From Thereva unica (Eukaryota; Arthropoda; Insecta; Diptera; Therevidae): a DNA stretch of 64,000 nucleotides. Of this stretch, positions 1-10,175 are shown piece after piece. The position numbers were made by a program, and so were the translations under genes. Under the pieces are notes generated by a model, which saw nothing but the letters and a program-made list of their open reading frames with translations, ran no database searches and was not told the DNA's origin. Position 1 is the stretch's first letter; each line of letters starts with the position of its first letter. The stretch spans positions 66,957,922 through 67,021,921 of the forward strand of contig OX465282.1 in assembly GCA_949987705.1 (NCBI GenBank), in the 5' to 3' direction.

Positions 1-680
1 TCAAACAGAAGGAAGAAAAAGGCGAAGACCGATGAGCAGTGAAGGCAAAGCTAATTGCCATCTTTCATTATAACTACAAAGTAACAGAATCAAGTCGTAT
101 TTTACTTTTAAGTCACTAAATCATAATAAGTAAAAACAAAAAAAATGTTTTATGCTTTTTTTATAATCGTTATAAAGAAAAAAAATATTCAAAAAAATTA
201 AAACAATGATAAAAATCAATGTTCTCAAAAACCATTGACGAAAATTGGTAGGATGATAGTTTGAGATCTTCCGCACATTTTGAGACTAATAAAGTTAACA
301 TCGGTGATGGAGTATTTGAGAAATTAGTTTTTTCCCATAATGGTCCGTTTTTCACTAATCGCATAGATTAAAAGTCGAATTTTAATTTTTAATTTTTGGT
401 CGATGTTGTTTCATGAATTTCAAACATAGACCTATCAAAAAATGCAAGACTGCGATTTTTTGTCGACCTTCTTAATTAGTTATGTCGATTTAAAGTTTGT
501 TGCTCGAAAAGGGCATTTTTTAAAACAATTTAAAACTATATTTTTTCAACAAAATAGTGTGATCAAAAAAATATAACTAGATTATTTTTGTTATTGTTTT
601 GATAGTGGGAAACAGTAAAAAAAATTTCAGCCCAATCGGTGGACCTCGAATAAATCATGGGTCGTCCAAAAAAAGAATGA
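1..680. other. AT-rich stretch without a recognisable gene
   Basis: Very AT-rich DNA with homopolymer runs. A short open frame on the minus strand (170-364) has no recognisable motif and looks like chance. Towards the right end the sequence passes into the LINE fragment that starts near 682. Confidence 0.5.
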
Positions 681-681
681 C

Positions 682-930
682 CCATATATAAATGATCTTC
701 CACTAATAGTAAAGCATTCTTACGTACATATGTATGCTGATGATGTACAACTCTACGTTAGTGATACTAAAAATCAATTAGAGCAGTGCATAAATAATCT
801 CTCAGAAGATTTGCATAACATAACTCATTGGTTCTTCTTAACTTCACTAAAACTTAACCCATCTAAATCTCAATGCATTATCTTCTCCAATTCTAACGCT
901 TCATCATCCAACATCAAATTACCTTATAGT
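682..930 (+). pseudogene. Non-LTR retrotransposon RT fragment (Jockey-like), 5' piece
   Basis: The translation contains the reverse transcriptase core box YADDVQLY, preceded by an INDLP-type motif and followed by a LKLNPSKSQCIIFS-like segment. This order is typical of Jockey/BS-type LINE reverse transcriptases. There is no upstream polymerase or endonuclease and no downstream end, so this is a truncated relic. The frame is broken at about 924-930 by a TIR element, and the same RT resumes at about 2375. Seen: motifs and interruption. Inferred: clade, which could equally be another Jockey-group family. Confidence 0.75.
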
Positions 931-1068
931 CTTATGACACTGGCTTCATCGTAGGCTGAAAATGCTGCCTTGGCTAGGCTGAAAACTGAAAGAAAAAAAA
1001 CAAAGGAGTTTTTCCCATATGTAAGAGTGAGAGGAATATACTTAAACTTTTTTTGGCTGAATTTTAAG

Positions 1069-1184
1069 TGTTATAAAAAGTCTAGAAAACTGTTATAAAA
1101 AGCATAGGGAAAGATTGAAATTCATGTTCTTTTTTCTATGCTTTTTATAACAGTTTGCTACATCTCTAGACTTTTTATAACAGT
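1069..1184. repeat. Long imperfect hairpin inside the TIR element
   Basis: The left arm contains TTATAAAAAGTCTAGA and TGTTATAAAAAGCATAG. The right arm contains CTATGCTTTTTATAACA and TCTAGACTTTTTATAACA. The arms pair over about 40 bp around a short loop, with a small extra stretch in the right arm. It may be a subterminal structure of the element or a nested small foldback. Confidence 0.7.
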
Positions 1185-1666
1185 GAGTGAGAATCAAAAT
1201 AAATTGAAATAATTATAATTGAAGTGGCAGCAAATATAATTGTAGTGAGAATAAATAATATTTCATTGAAGGGTAAATTTTTAGAATTGAGGCTCCGAAG
1301 TAAAATCTCTCCAAACAATTTTTGATGTGTTTAGTGTGATTTTTGATTGCCCCAAAGTAATTTTAAAGCGTGGGAGACATATTTTTGTTATTACAACAGG
1401 CGGGTGCGCCTTGCGAATTGGGGGGAGTCTAAAAGAAAAATATTTTTTTGTATATATAGTTTTTCACTTTCGAAATTTGAAGCTGTTGAAGTATTTTTGA
1501 AAATATTTGAAGCTTTTGTTTTACTCTGGAGTCCCAATTCTAAACATTTACCATAAATATAATTGAAGTAACAATAAATATTTTCACAAGAGTAAGGTGA
1601 AAAGTGAATAACAATAAATTTAAGTGGCAATAAATATAAAAATAAATACAATAATAATGGACAGAA

Positions 1667-1915
1667 ATATAAGTATTTTAATTGCCTATTTAATGTATAG
1701 GCAAAAAGTTTATTTTGCACATCAACTGCGAAGAAAAATCCAAAAAAAAAAATTAAGAGGTACTCCTCGCTTCTTCGAAGAGAATCAGAATGTTTTTCAC
1801 ACAAATTATTGTACCGGAAGGCTTTGAGGATGACGCCACAGCAATTTGACAAGTTACTCCAGAAAGTTAGTCCATATCCCAACGAGTTTTTAAATTATGT
1901 ATGACCAGCTTTTGA
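1667..1915 (+). pseudogene. Harbinger/HARBI1-type transposase N-terminal fragment, frameshifted
   Basis: Two adjoining reading frames give a peptide rich in RRK/KKK, then FHTNYC, and, after a frame change near 1825, RMTPQQFDKLLQKVSP (1827-1874). The order 'short basic N-terminus, F..Y, R-M-T-x-x-x-F-D-x-L-L-x-x-V-x-P' is characteristic of the N-terminus of PIF/Harbinger transposases. The catalytic DDE domain is absent and stops follow, so the piece is dead. The call rests on one motif, but that motif is distinctive. Confidence 0.6.
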
Positions 1916-2374
1916 AAAAGTGGCCTGAGATCCCTACGAGTTTTGGTAATAAACAAAAAATCTCTCTTGAAGAAGTAAACAGAGCCCTAAAAAGTTTCCA
2001 TGTATGAAAGGATTTAATAGTCGGAAAACCCAACGGTGTGAAACAAGGACTCAGGACAAACAAGATTTTTTAATGAGGAAGTAGCAAATTGAAAGGAAGA
2101 GAACAAAGAATTTTAATTTACCCGATGTTGACCATGTTTAATATTAAATACAATAAATTTAAATTAATTTTATTTTAATCATAATAAATTTTAATATTTC
2201 ACATATTTCCAACGGATTTCTTCTCCCCTCACAACTATCTGTTATAATAAATCAGGTAATCGTTCTTACTCTCACATGCTATCTCAGTCCCACAGTATAA
2301 CAGATTTCGTCATTTTCAGCCTAGCCAAGGCAACATTTTCAGCCTACGATAAAGCCAGTGTCATAAGGCTATAA

Positions 2375-2700
2375 ATGGGACCCCTATCTCCTGCGTCAAC
2401 CGAGTCAAAAATCTTGGTATTGCCTTGAATAGAAATATGACGTGTTGTGACCACATTAGCTATATTTAGGGCAAAGTATATTGTATTGGCGACTTCGTAT
2501 TTATAGTAGTCTATTGTCACAAGATGTTCGCATGAAGTTGGTTAAAGTAAAGCCATCCTCTTGCCGCACATAGTGCACAGCCTCTGTGTCTTCCTTTCGT
2601 TAGGTTCATCCTGTAACCGTAAGTTAGAAGCATTTAACGACTGTATTACGTTTCAATCATAGCTTTCGCAGGTTACAACATAATTGTTTATTAAATTAAT
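2375..2700 (+). pseudogene. Non-LTR RT fragment, 3' continuation of the split LINE
   Basis: Directly after the TIR element the frame gives VNRVKNLGIALN, the RT thumb motif (V..VK.LGI.LD) that follows YADD in Jockey-group elements. Degenerate sequence follows, with stops and a recognisable 'EAFNDC' remnant of the C-terminal region. It ends in a (TTAA)n-like stretch near 2695, possibly the eroded tail. The fragment is clearly non-functional. Confidence 0.6.
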
Positions 2701-4036
2701 TAATTAATTAATTTAAAAAAAAAAAGATTTAACCTTTCTTTTGTTAAAGATCCCCCTAGGATTAATATCCAAATATCCTATATTTATTCAAAAAAATTTA
2801 TAGCTGGTTCCCAGCTAAATAAAAGTCTCAATAGCTTTTGCAATAACGATTTTTTTTTTTGGCCAGGGAATTAAATGGTAATTTCGAAAAGTTTTCTGTG
2901 ATGAACTATGAATGAGGAGCCCCAAAAAAATTCTGGTAGAGATATCGACAATATCGTTACTGGTTCCGTAAAATTTTCAGAATTCAGTGCCGCTTGCTAG
3001 GATTGGTTTATCCAATTCATTTCAAAAGGTGTAATAAGGGATGAAGCTAAGTACATCTATCCATTCCAAACGTTACCATTTAAGGCAATTAACAAGGTTC
3101 TGGATATTGCAGAAACTCTACTGTGCAATGTAAAGTATCAGGTACATAAGGATGAATTGATTATCTGATTTTGGGAATTCAAAAGGGAATTTAATGGTAT
3201 TACTTGGAAATTCGGACGCTGAGATGAGATACCTTTCGGATTCGATCGATCCCGGAATTAAAGTCAACATCCTTCGAGATAGAGGTAATAAAAAAATTAT
3301 GTATGCGAAGGCGACTTCGGTCGATAAATATAGCGTTAATGTTTTGTGGCTGACAGGAAATTAAAGGATTACACATTTCTGCTGATAAAGTTTTTAAGCT
3401 TGCAAAATCGATTTCGGAAGCACGGAGACGGAAAGGTTAATCTCACACGACAAATGCACTCGTAATCACAAAAGAAAAGTGCGGAGCACACAAAAGAGTG
3501 AGAGCATAAATTTAATTAATTAACTGTAACTAAAAATTATTACTTTGACTTCCAATATTTAAATTTGAATATGTATTCTAATCGATTTATACTGCTCGAT
3601 GATAACATTTTGGAATTATTTCAAATGTCCATAAATTACGTGAGGTGATTTTTGGGATTTTTCGACCCCCCTTCCCCTTGGTGAAATTTCGTGAGATTTG
3701 GCTCGACCCCCTCCCTCCCCCCTAATCTCACGTGAGATTTTTCAAATTTGAAAAAATCTAGTATTTACACTAAAAATACATATTTACGGTCGTAACCACA
3801 GCAAAGTGGGCCTCACAATAGTGAAATCTGGGTCAGTTGACTGTCTAATTATATCTGCTTTGTTTACATTAAGATGCAATGCCATCAGCTGATTAGAATT
3901 CGGAATGGGGGCGTGTTAAAAGTTCATCTGGGCCGAAGGGGCGTGGAGGGGTGGATCCTGGAGCAAACTGTTATTAGAGATAACTGATAATTTGGGCTCC
4001 TTGCCCTCCTCTATTCCAGTCGGTTTTCCACTTGTA
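2701..4036. other. Gene-poor stretch with a possible gag relic
   Basis: No intact gene is visible. At about 3000-3170 (+) a short frame reads like the N-terminal half of a Gypsy-type gag (WFIQFISKGVIRDEAKYIY, then a LPFKAINKV-like segment). It resembles the Gag of the element at 31.7 kb, but stops surround it. The segment 3655-3730 is C-rich low complexity. The remainder is AT-rich without structure I recognise. Confidence 0.4.
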
Positions 4037-4044
4037 GTGGACAC

Positions 4045-5406
4045 TAGGGTGACCGTAAGAAATCGATGTCGGAATTTTATCAACGGGAACCCCACAAAAT
4101 GATCAACCTTTGCAGATTTTTAGATAGCCAAAATTTTAGCACGATTGGAGCACGTTAAACCGTGCCGCTTCTCGCTCAAAGTTGGCAAAATCTCCATTTT
4201 TTGCTGAACGGCGGAGTTTCAGAGTCATATCTCCAGAACAGTCCATTCTACACCCACGCGTAATGTCTTAAATTAAAGGTAATTTTGATCTGCATAATTT
4301 ATGTTCATACATATTTATCGTTACTTGTCGTCAAAAGGAGCTATAACAGCCTTTGTCGCCAAAAATGTGATCTGGTACCTCTAGGAACAAACTTCGAGTA
4401 TTATGAAAAATTTTCTAAACGTTTATGGTATTTGAATGCCGAATTGGTAGCTCTTGCGTTCTTTGATCCAATGAAGAAAAATCAGAAATGGCAAACAAAC
4501 TGCATGAGAGCTCCGAGATTGAGTCACAACATTCTAGAGTTATGAATCCAAAGCTTCAAAAACAACAATTGAAACAACTAGTAGAAGCAGGATTGTCCAA
4601 TTTAATTACTAAGGAGACAACGAATTTCTTTGAGCGTTTTCATATCAACACAGATTTTCTCAAAGATCCTCCCAGTGCCTGGCCGGAAAATGCTCATTCC
4701 AAAGAAGGATACAGGATCGTCCAATCATTGAAGGTTGTAAATTTTATGGCCGAACGAGCAGTCAAATTAATAACTGATTTCAATAATCTTCTGACCAAAG
4801 ATGAGGATCAAAAGCAATATGTCCGTCCACTAGTCAGCAGGTGCCGACAGCTGTATCCTGATGTCTCCAAATCCACTTTAAGCAAAGCTCTAGAATAGAT
4901 CATTATATGTAATATTTAACTTCTTAGAGAACCTATATTTTACTTTCCTCAATAAATTATGTACTTACTTAAATATAAGAGTTTTCTTTAAATAAACATT
5001 AAAGACTAAAATAAAGATTAGTCATCATCACTTATCAAAAATAATATTCGAAGTTTGTTCCTAGAGGTACACGTTTTTGGTGACAAAGGCTGTTATAGCT
5101 CCTTTTGGCGACAAGTAACGGTAAATATATATGAATACAAACTATGTAGAACAGTATTTCCTTTAATTTAAGACATTACGCGTGGGTGTAGAATGGACTG
5201 TTCTGGATATATGACTCTGAAACTCCGCCGTTCAGCAAAAAAATGGAGATTTTGCCAACTTTGAGCGAGTAGCGGCACGGTTTAACGTGCTCCAATCGTG
5301 CTAAAATTTTGGCTATCTAAAAATCTGCAAAGGCTGATCATTTTGTAGGGTTCCCTTTGGCAAAATTCGCTAAAAAAAATTCTCCCTTATCACTACGGTC
5401 ACCCTA
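4045..5406 (+). mobile_element. TIR transposon with 8-bp TSD, internally deleted copy 1 (hAT-like)
   Basis: The ends are perfect inverted repeats starting TAGGGTGACCGTA, and similarity between the arms continues for about 355 bp (4045-4400 against 5046-5406). The element is flanked by an exact 8-bp duplication GTGGACAC at 4037-4044 and 5407-5414. The TAGGG terminus and 8-bp duplication fit the hAT superfamily; P elements also make 8-bp duplications. Arms this long are unusual for hAT. The interior keeps only the C-terminal part of the protein found in the longer copy at 46393-48164. Confidence 0.85.
4488..4898 (+). pseudogene. C-terminal part of TIR-transposon protein (truncated)
   Basis: The reading frame gives 136 aa almost identical to the C-terminal half of the protein in the second copy (46889-47533, minus strand). 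Shared blocks include FERFHINTDFLKDPPS, then a DFNNLLTKDEDQKQYV segment and a final KSTLSKALE before the stop. The N-terminal part with the GAIHHARWMAK block is missing, and the upstream frame (4285-4545) carries the preceding residues in another phase. The family looks like a conserved transposon-borne protein; I cannot show its catalytic residues. Probably a dead transposase piece. Confidence 0.65.
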
Positions 5407-5414
5407 GTGGACAC

Positions 5415-6055
5415 ACAACGCCCAAAACGTAAGCACTCACTGAACATGCATTTTATTACGCTAAAAATCGGCGTGTAGCCCAGTCACTTTATACATGAAC
5501 CTCTGAAAAAATGCAACTGGAGATTTATCAGCGGGATTCTCTTTATTTTGGGCTCACAAATAATTTCCCAAAATTCCATAAAGCCAACTGACTGGCCACT
5601 CGAGTTATGGAAGGTCAAAGGACACGAAAAACAATTTTTCTCAAATATCTCGTAAATTATCAGTTTTATGCAATTTTTGTCTAAATAAAGATTGTTCGTG
5701 AGATGAATCTGCATAAAAAGGTCTTATACGAAATTTACGTAGAATCAATGGTTTTTGAGATATGAGTTAGGGAAAACTCGGGCAATGAAAATCAATTTTT
5801 CAGAAATATTCGTACTTTAGTTTTGCAAAATGCACTAAAATTGATTTTCGTGACCTTTGACCCTCCATAACTCGACGAAACGCGAAAACGGGAAACAGCA
5901 GCGGCTCTTTTTAGGATCGAATCTGTTCAGAATTAGCAGTTTAATTTCTGACTCAATAAAAAGATGCCGGAAGGGTGTGATTCAATAAAAAGATAACTTT
6001 TTCCAATAATCAAACTAGTTGGGATGTGGGTTAGACCCGTTCGGTCCACACGATC
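5415..6055. other. Intergenic stretch with a 40-bp foldback
   Basis: No gene is seen. The segment at 5602-5642 (GAGTTATGGAAGGTCAAAGG, then ACGAAAA) and the segment at 5836-5876 (its imperfect reverse complement with ACCTTTGACCCTCCATAACTC) form an inverted repeat of about 40 bp with a 190-bp spacer. This looks like a small foldback element or MITE remnant. Confidence 0.5.
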
Positions 6056-7052
6056 AACTTCCCAGTATGATGGATGTTGAATATTATGATTGGATATTTT
6101 AATAATAAATGAACAATAGGCAATATAGAATATATGTATAATACTGAGAATTTGTCACAGTTGTTTATCAATATTTTCGCTAAAATGTCAAACTAAATGT
6201 GCGCACCTATAAGATTAGGATGACGAAAATGTATATAAAATTGATGTGTTAATGTTTTTCGGCACCTCAATGAAGTCGAAATAGTTTTTAGTTCGCGCGG
6301 TATCGTGCAGGTACAACAATCACTTAAGTCATTTAAACCAAAAAACCGCTGGACCGAATATTATAAAAATCTTTTCAGATTATATTGTCGCTAATACGCT
6401 TCGAACGGCACCTCAAGTAAGTCAATATCTTTTATGGTTCGGGCCATATCGTGCAGGTACAAAAATCACTTACGCCGCTTAAACAAAAAAAACGGCTGGA
6501 CCGAATTTTATGAAAATCTTTTCAGATCATATTTTGGTTAATACTCTTCGAACGGCACGTCAACTAAGTCGATATCTTTTATAGTTCGCGGGATATCGTG
6601 CAGGTACAACAATCACTTAAGTCATTTAAACCAAAAAACCGCTAGACCGAATATTATAAAAATCTTTTCACATTATATTGTCGCTAATACGCTTCGAACG
6701 GCACCTCAAGTAAGTCAATATCTTTCGTGGTTCGGGCGATATCGTGCAGGTACAAAAATCACTTACGTCGCTTAATCAAAAAAACGGCTGGACCGAATTT
6801 CATGTAAATCTTTTCAGATCATATTTCGGTTGATACGCTTCGAACGACACCTCAACGAAGTCGATATCAGTTTTGGTTCGCGCAATATCGTGCAGGAAAA
6901 AATGACCACATCCGTACGCACATACACACACACACATACTTCCTCCCAATTTTTTGCTTAAAATGCTCCTGGGACCTTGAAAGATAAAAATACGTTGAAA
7001 TTTTCAATTTCGATTTTCGGACCGATTACAATAACTTCCTATACTGGGAAGT
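6056..7052. mobile_element. Non-autonomous TIR-flanked repeat with internal tandem array
   Basis: AACTTCCCAGTAT at 6056-6068 is matched by its reverse complement at 7040-7052, bounding about 1 kb. The right end is itself a hairpin (AACTTCC-TATACT-GGGAAGTT). The interior is mostly a tandem array plus a (CA)n run near 6930. No coding capacity is seen. No target duplication is clear. Confidence 0.6.
6290..6900. repeat. 146-bp tandem array with alternating unit types
   Basis: The block ATCGTGCAGG recurs at about 6302, 6447, 6593, 6739 and 6886, giving a period near 146 bp. Units 1 and 3 share 'acaacaatcacttaagtcat', while units 2 and 4 share 'caaaaatcacttacg', so the real repeat is an A-B dimer of about 292 bp. 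Similarity between units is high but not perfect. Confidence 0.8.
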
Positions 7053-7208
7053 TAATTACTATTTATTTGCAATCAATTATTAGATTTTCTCAAACATAAA
7101 TTCAATAAAATTCAACCTTAGATTTACAAATTGCCAAAAATATTTTAATTCAATCTTAAATTCGTTATTAATTCGTGATTTATTACTTGAAAATTCGTAA
7201 ATTATAGC

Positions 7209-9003
7209 ACAGTCAATATGCAATTTGCGCTCCGAAAAATGACAAACCGACATTTGACCTTGAAAGTCGTTAGGGGGGCGTGTCAGAAGCCTACTGAAAA
7301 ATTATGAAAGTCGCGGTGCATGCAGATTTTGAGAAATTCTAAAATTTAATAAAAAAAATTTTAAACGCGTTTTTCTCAGAAAGTATAGGTTTTAGCGAAA
7401 AGTTTTTTAAACAAAAAATGTAGAGGTCATTGCGAACTACATTTTTTGTCATTGGAGTGACGTCATTCGACTTGAAATACAAAAAGTAGATGGCGCTAAA
7501 GGATCAAAAAAGTGTTTCTTTGCCATTTTCACTAGGAAAAATTAATTTTTTTAGAATAATGTAAATGAGAAAGTTGTTTGTCATAAAATTATCTACAACT
7601 TTTGTTTAAACAAAATTTTTATAAAACTTACCGTTTTCGAGCTGGAACTTGTCGAAGTGTAGAAATTGTACATTGCGTGCCGTGCTCTTGCACGGTTCAC
7701 ATGAAAGTAGTATTTTTTTTATTCAAATAAAAGAACACTAATCATTTTTTTTTGTTTTTTTTTATTTTACTATCAAAAAATGTAAACTTTTTTTGAGCAA
7801 AAAATTGAACTTTGTTGAATTTATGTATATTTCGCATTAAAATTGTAATTTTTTTTTCAAAATGAACCTTTTATCGACTACTTTGATATGGTTTGAAGAC
7901 AAAAATGATTTGAATTTTATATAATAAAATGGAATTTTGTTTTTAAAGTTACATCATTGACAGTTGAGGAAAAAAGAAAAATAACTATACATTTTATTTC
8001 TGTATTTTTTATTTAACAATTTTATTTTATTGTAAGTGTATTGGAGGTTCCTAATCAGGTATGAACATCAGCGTCGTTTCAAATTTTGTCCCGTTAGTAA
8101 TTTTGTACACGTGCAGTGTATGCCGAATATATATTTTTTTAAACGATTGTTCATTATTGTTTTAATAAAAAACAATACTATATAGAAATACCTTCTCGAG
8201 TTATTCGCTTCCCCATCAGCAGGAACCGTAGTACAGCGTCCATCTAAATAATCCTCCTGGCACTCGTTGTGATGTTCGACAGGCATGATTGTATTTTGGA
8301 GCAATTTTCCGATGCGATTATCACGATGTTCTTATCATTCACAAGCTACTTTTCTCACAAGCAAAACAGAAACTCATTTTCAGAGAGCACAATTCTGACG
8401 CCCTTACTCTCCAAAACTAGCATAGCAACTGAAAACGCACGCTTCTTAGAGAATTAGGCAGATGTTAGAATCCGGTCCTTTGTCGAAACTATGCCGACTC
8501 GCCCGGCGAAAGTAACAAAAGAACCGTTAACTATGCTCCGTTGCACTTTTTCGCCTACAGCTCGAAAACGGTAAGTTTTATAAAAATTTTGTTTAAACAA
8601 AAGTTGTAGATAATTTTGTAACAAACAACTTTCTCATTTACATTATTGTAAAAAAATTAATTTTTCCTAGTGAAAATGGCAAAGAAACACTTTTTTGATC
8701 CTTTGGCGCCATCTACTTTTTGTATTTCAAGTCGGATGACGTCACTCCAATGACAAAAAATGTAGTTCGCACTGACCTCTACATTTTTTGTTTAAAAAAC
8801 TTTTCGCTAAAACCTATACTTTCTGAGAAAAACGCGTTTCAAAATTTTTTTATTAAATTTTTGAATTTCTCAAAATCTGCATGCACCGCGACTTTCATAA
8901 TTTTTCAGTAGGCTCCTGACACGCTCCCCTAACGACTTTCAAGGTCAAATGTCGGTTTGTCATTTTTCGGAGCGCAAGCCTCCTTTCGTTGCATATTGAC
9001 TGT
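7209..9003. mobile_element. Foldback DNA element with ~440-bp inverted arms
   Basis: The left arm (about 7209-7646) begins ACAGTCAATATGCAA. The right arm (about 8562-9003) ends TTGCATATTGACTGT and is its reverse complement over about 440 bp, apart from a ~10-bp insertion near 8980. Shared blocks include GCGCTCCGAAAAATGACAAA and the reverse complement of CTCGAAAACGGTAAGTTTTA. The 900-bp middle has only short open frames (for example 8068-8304 minus) with no recognised motif. No convincing target duplication was found. Confidence 0.8.
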
Positions 9004-9687
9004 ACTCGTTATTTGTTTTGTAAATAAAAATTACCAAAATATTGCTTGCTTTGATAGCTTAAATTGATAACGCCACCTATCTGTCAGATGACGATTGATG
9101 TTTCGCCTGATGTGTTCTGCAATTAGAACAGCCAGGAATAACCTTTGTGTTGCTGCACTCTGGTTTCGTTTCTTGGGAATCGCTTGGGATTTGCTTGCTG
9201 CTTGCTGCCTGGTTGCTGCTTGCTGCCCTGGTTGCTGCTTGCTGGACTGCTTTGCCTTGTTTCTTCGCAAATTCGTCCCTCTGTGGTTGGTTAGAGTAAC
9301 TGCTGAAATCAATTCTGGTGATTAAGTTACTGCTGTATTAAAGACTTCAAAACTGTCTTTAATTCGTGCTTTACTGGGAAAAGACCTCAATTCTGTCTTT
9401 TCCGAATGCTAAGTTCGATACTTAGGCTTTGAAATTGCTTTATTGCTAAAACCTCAATACAGATTTTATCTTTTAGTTCAAGACTCTAGAAAGATTAAAA
9501 GCAATCTGATTTAACGCCGTCTGTGCGTCGGTATTTATTTCTACTCGAACAATAGCTGCGGCTATCCTTTGGCAGGGGGCTTCGTTCTCGAAGTACATAA
9601 TTTCGGGTTTATGTACTAGATTGGGTGCGATGTCCGATCAGCTGTTCTCCTCTGACTCGTAGACGTCAAATGGAGTTGTTTGTTTTG
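9004..9687. other. Unique stretch upstream of the spliced unit, with short hairpins
   Basis: No protein gene is recognised. The segment 9175-9250 is a TGC/TTGCTGC imperfect repeat that makes Cys/Leu/Ala-rich shadow frames. Between about 9340 and 9480 several short perfect hairpins follow one another, for example AAAGAC-GTCTTT and AAAAGAC-GTCTTTT with ~9-nt loops. The segment may be the 5' part of the transcript proposed at 9688-10085. Confidence 0.4.
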
Positions 9688-10085
9688 GTAAGTATTTTAT
9701 TCGGATTTTTAGTTTATTTACTAATTTTTATCTATATTTTCAGGATTCTAGTGGGGGATGAACGAGGAGGAGCCTGCGATCATTCCATTGGGGTTGACAG
9801 GTGAGTATTTTTGTGTGGAATCTGTTTGTAATTTTCATTAATCTTTTTTGTTTACAGAATGTCGATTTGCCGACGGCTTTTGGCGTATTCTCTGGAATTG
9901 GTGTTTTCATCGATAATTTGGTAAAAGGTAAGAACTTGTAATTTAAATATTTATATTTAACTAATTCTTTTCTATTTCCAGGTAAAAATTTCTTGTTGTT
10001 TATTTTGTGTAGTGCTGTCCCTTAACGTGTGTGTTTTTTTGTACTTTTGTGTATTTATGTAATTTGTTTGTTTATTTTTAATAAA
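9670..10085 (+). other. Candidate spliced transcription unit with three ~55-nt introns
   Basis: Three short segments have consensus splice sites in series: intron 1 at 9688-9743 (GTAAGT to TTTTCAG), intron 2 at 9801-9857 (GTGAGT to TTTACAG) and intron 3 at 9928-9981 (GTAAGA to TTTCCAG). The exons between them are 57 and 70 nt. AATAAA follows at 10080-10085. Only one frame stays open through exons 2 and 3; it has no upstream Met in the visible exon and ends soon after. The product is therefore a short peptide, the end of a longer gene, or non-coding RNA. No homology is recognised. Confidence 0.5.
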
Positions 10086-10127
10086 AATGCAAGAAATAGC
10101 GAATTTGGTGTTTCTATTTATTGATCC

Positions 10128-10175
10128 TGTAGTGGCCGTGTAGAACAGAACCACTATAAGTTCACACAAGCCACT
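10128..10175 (+). repeat. 5' LTR of CsRn1-type element, first 48 bp
   Basis: The segment TGTAGTGGCCGTGTAGAACA and the following bases match the first 48 bp of the LTR at 35605. It ends in CCACT, where the Ulysses-like element has inserted; the last four bases (CACT, 10172-10175) are repeated at 21684-21687 as the target duplication. Confidence 0.9.

Larger units (their letters stand above)
924..2374. mobile_element. TIR DNA transposon relic (Harbinger-like) inserted in the LINE RT
   Basis: The two ends are imperfect inverted repeats of about 60 bp. The left end reads CTTATGACACTGGCTT then CGTAGGCTGAAAATG; the right end is its reverse complement up to 2374. The element splits an RT reading frame into pieces at 682-930 and 2375-2700, which supports insertion. 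A direct target duplication could not be defined: the inverted match runs out to TTATAG/CTATAA. The interior holds a broken PIF/Harbinger-type transposase fragment and a strong hairpin. The left TIR contains a second partial inverted match (GGCTAGGCTGAAAA). Confidence 0.7.

Noticed and set aside
9031..9325. Cys/Leu/Ala-rich and Gln-rich frames on the two strands
   Set aside because: They are translations of a TGC/GCA imperfect repeat and show no conserved domain.
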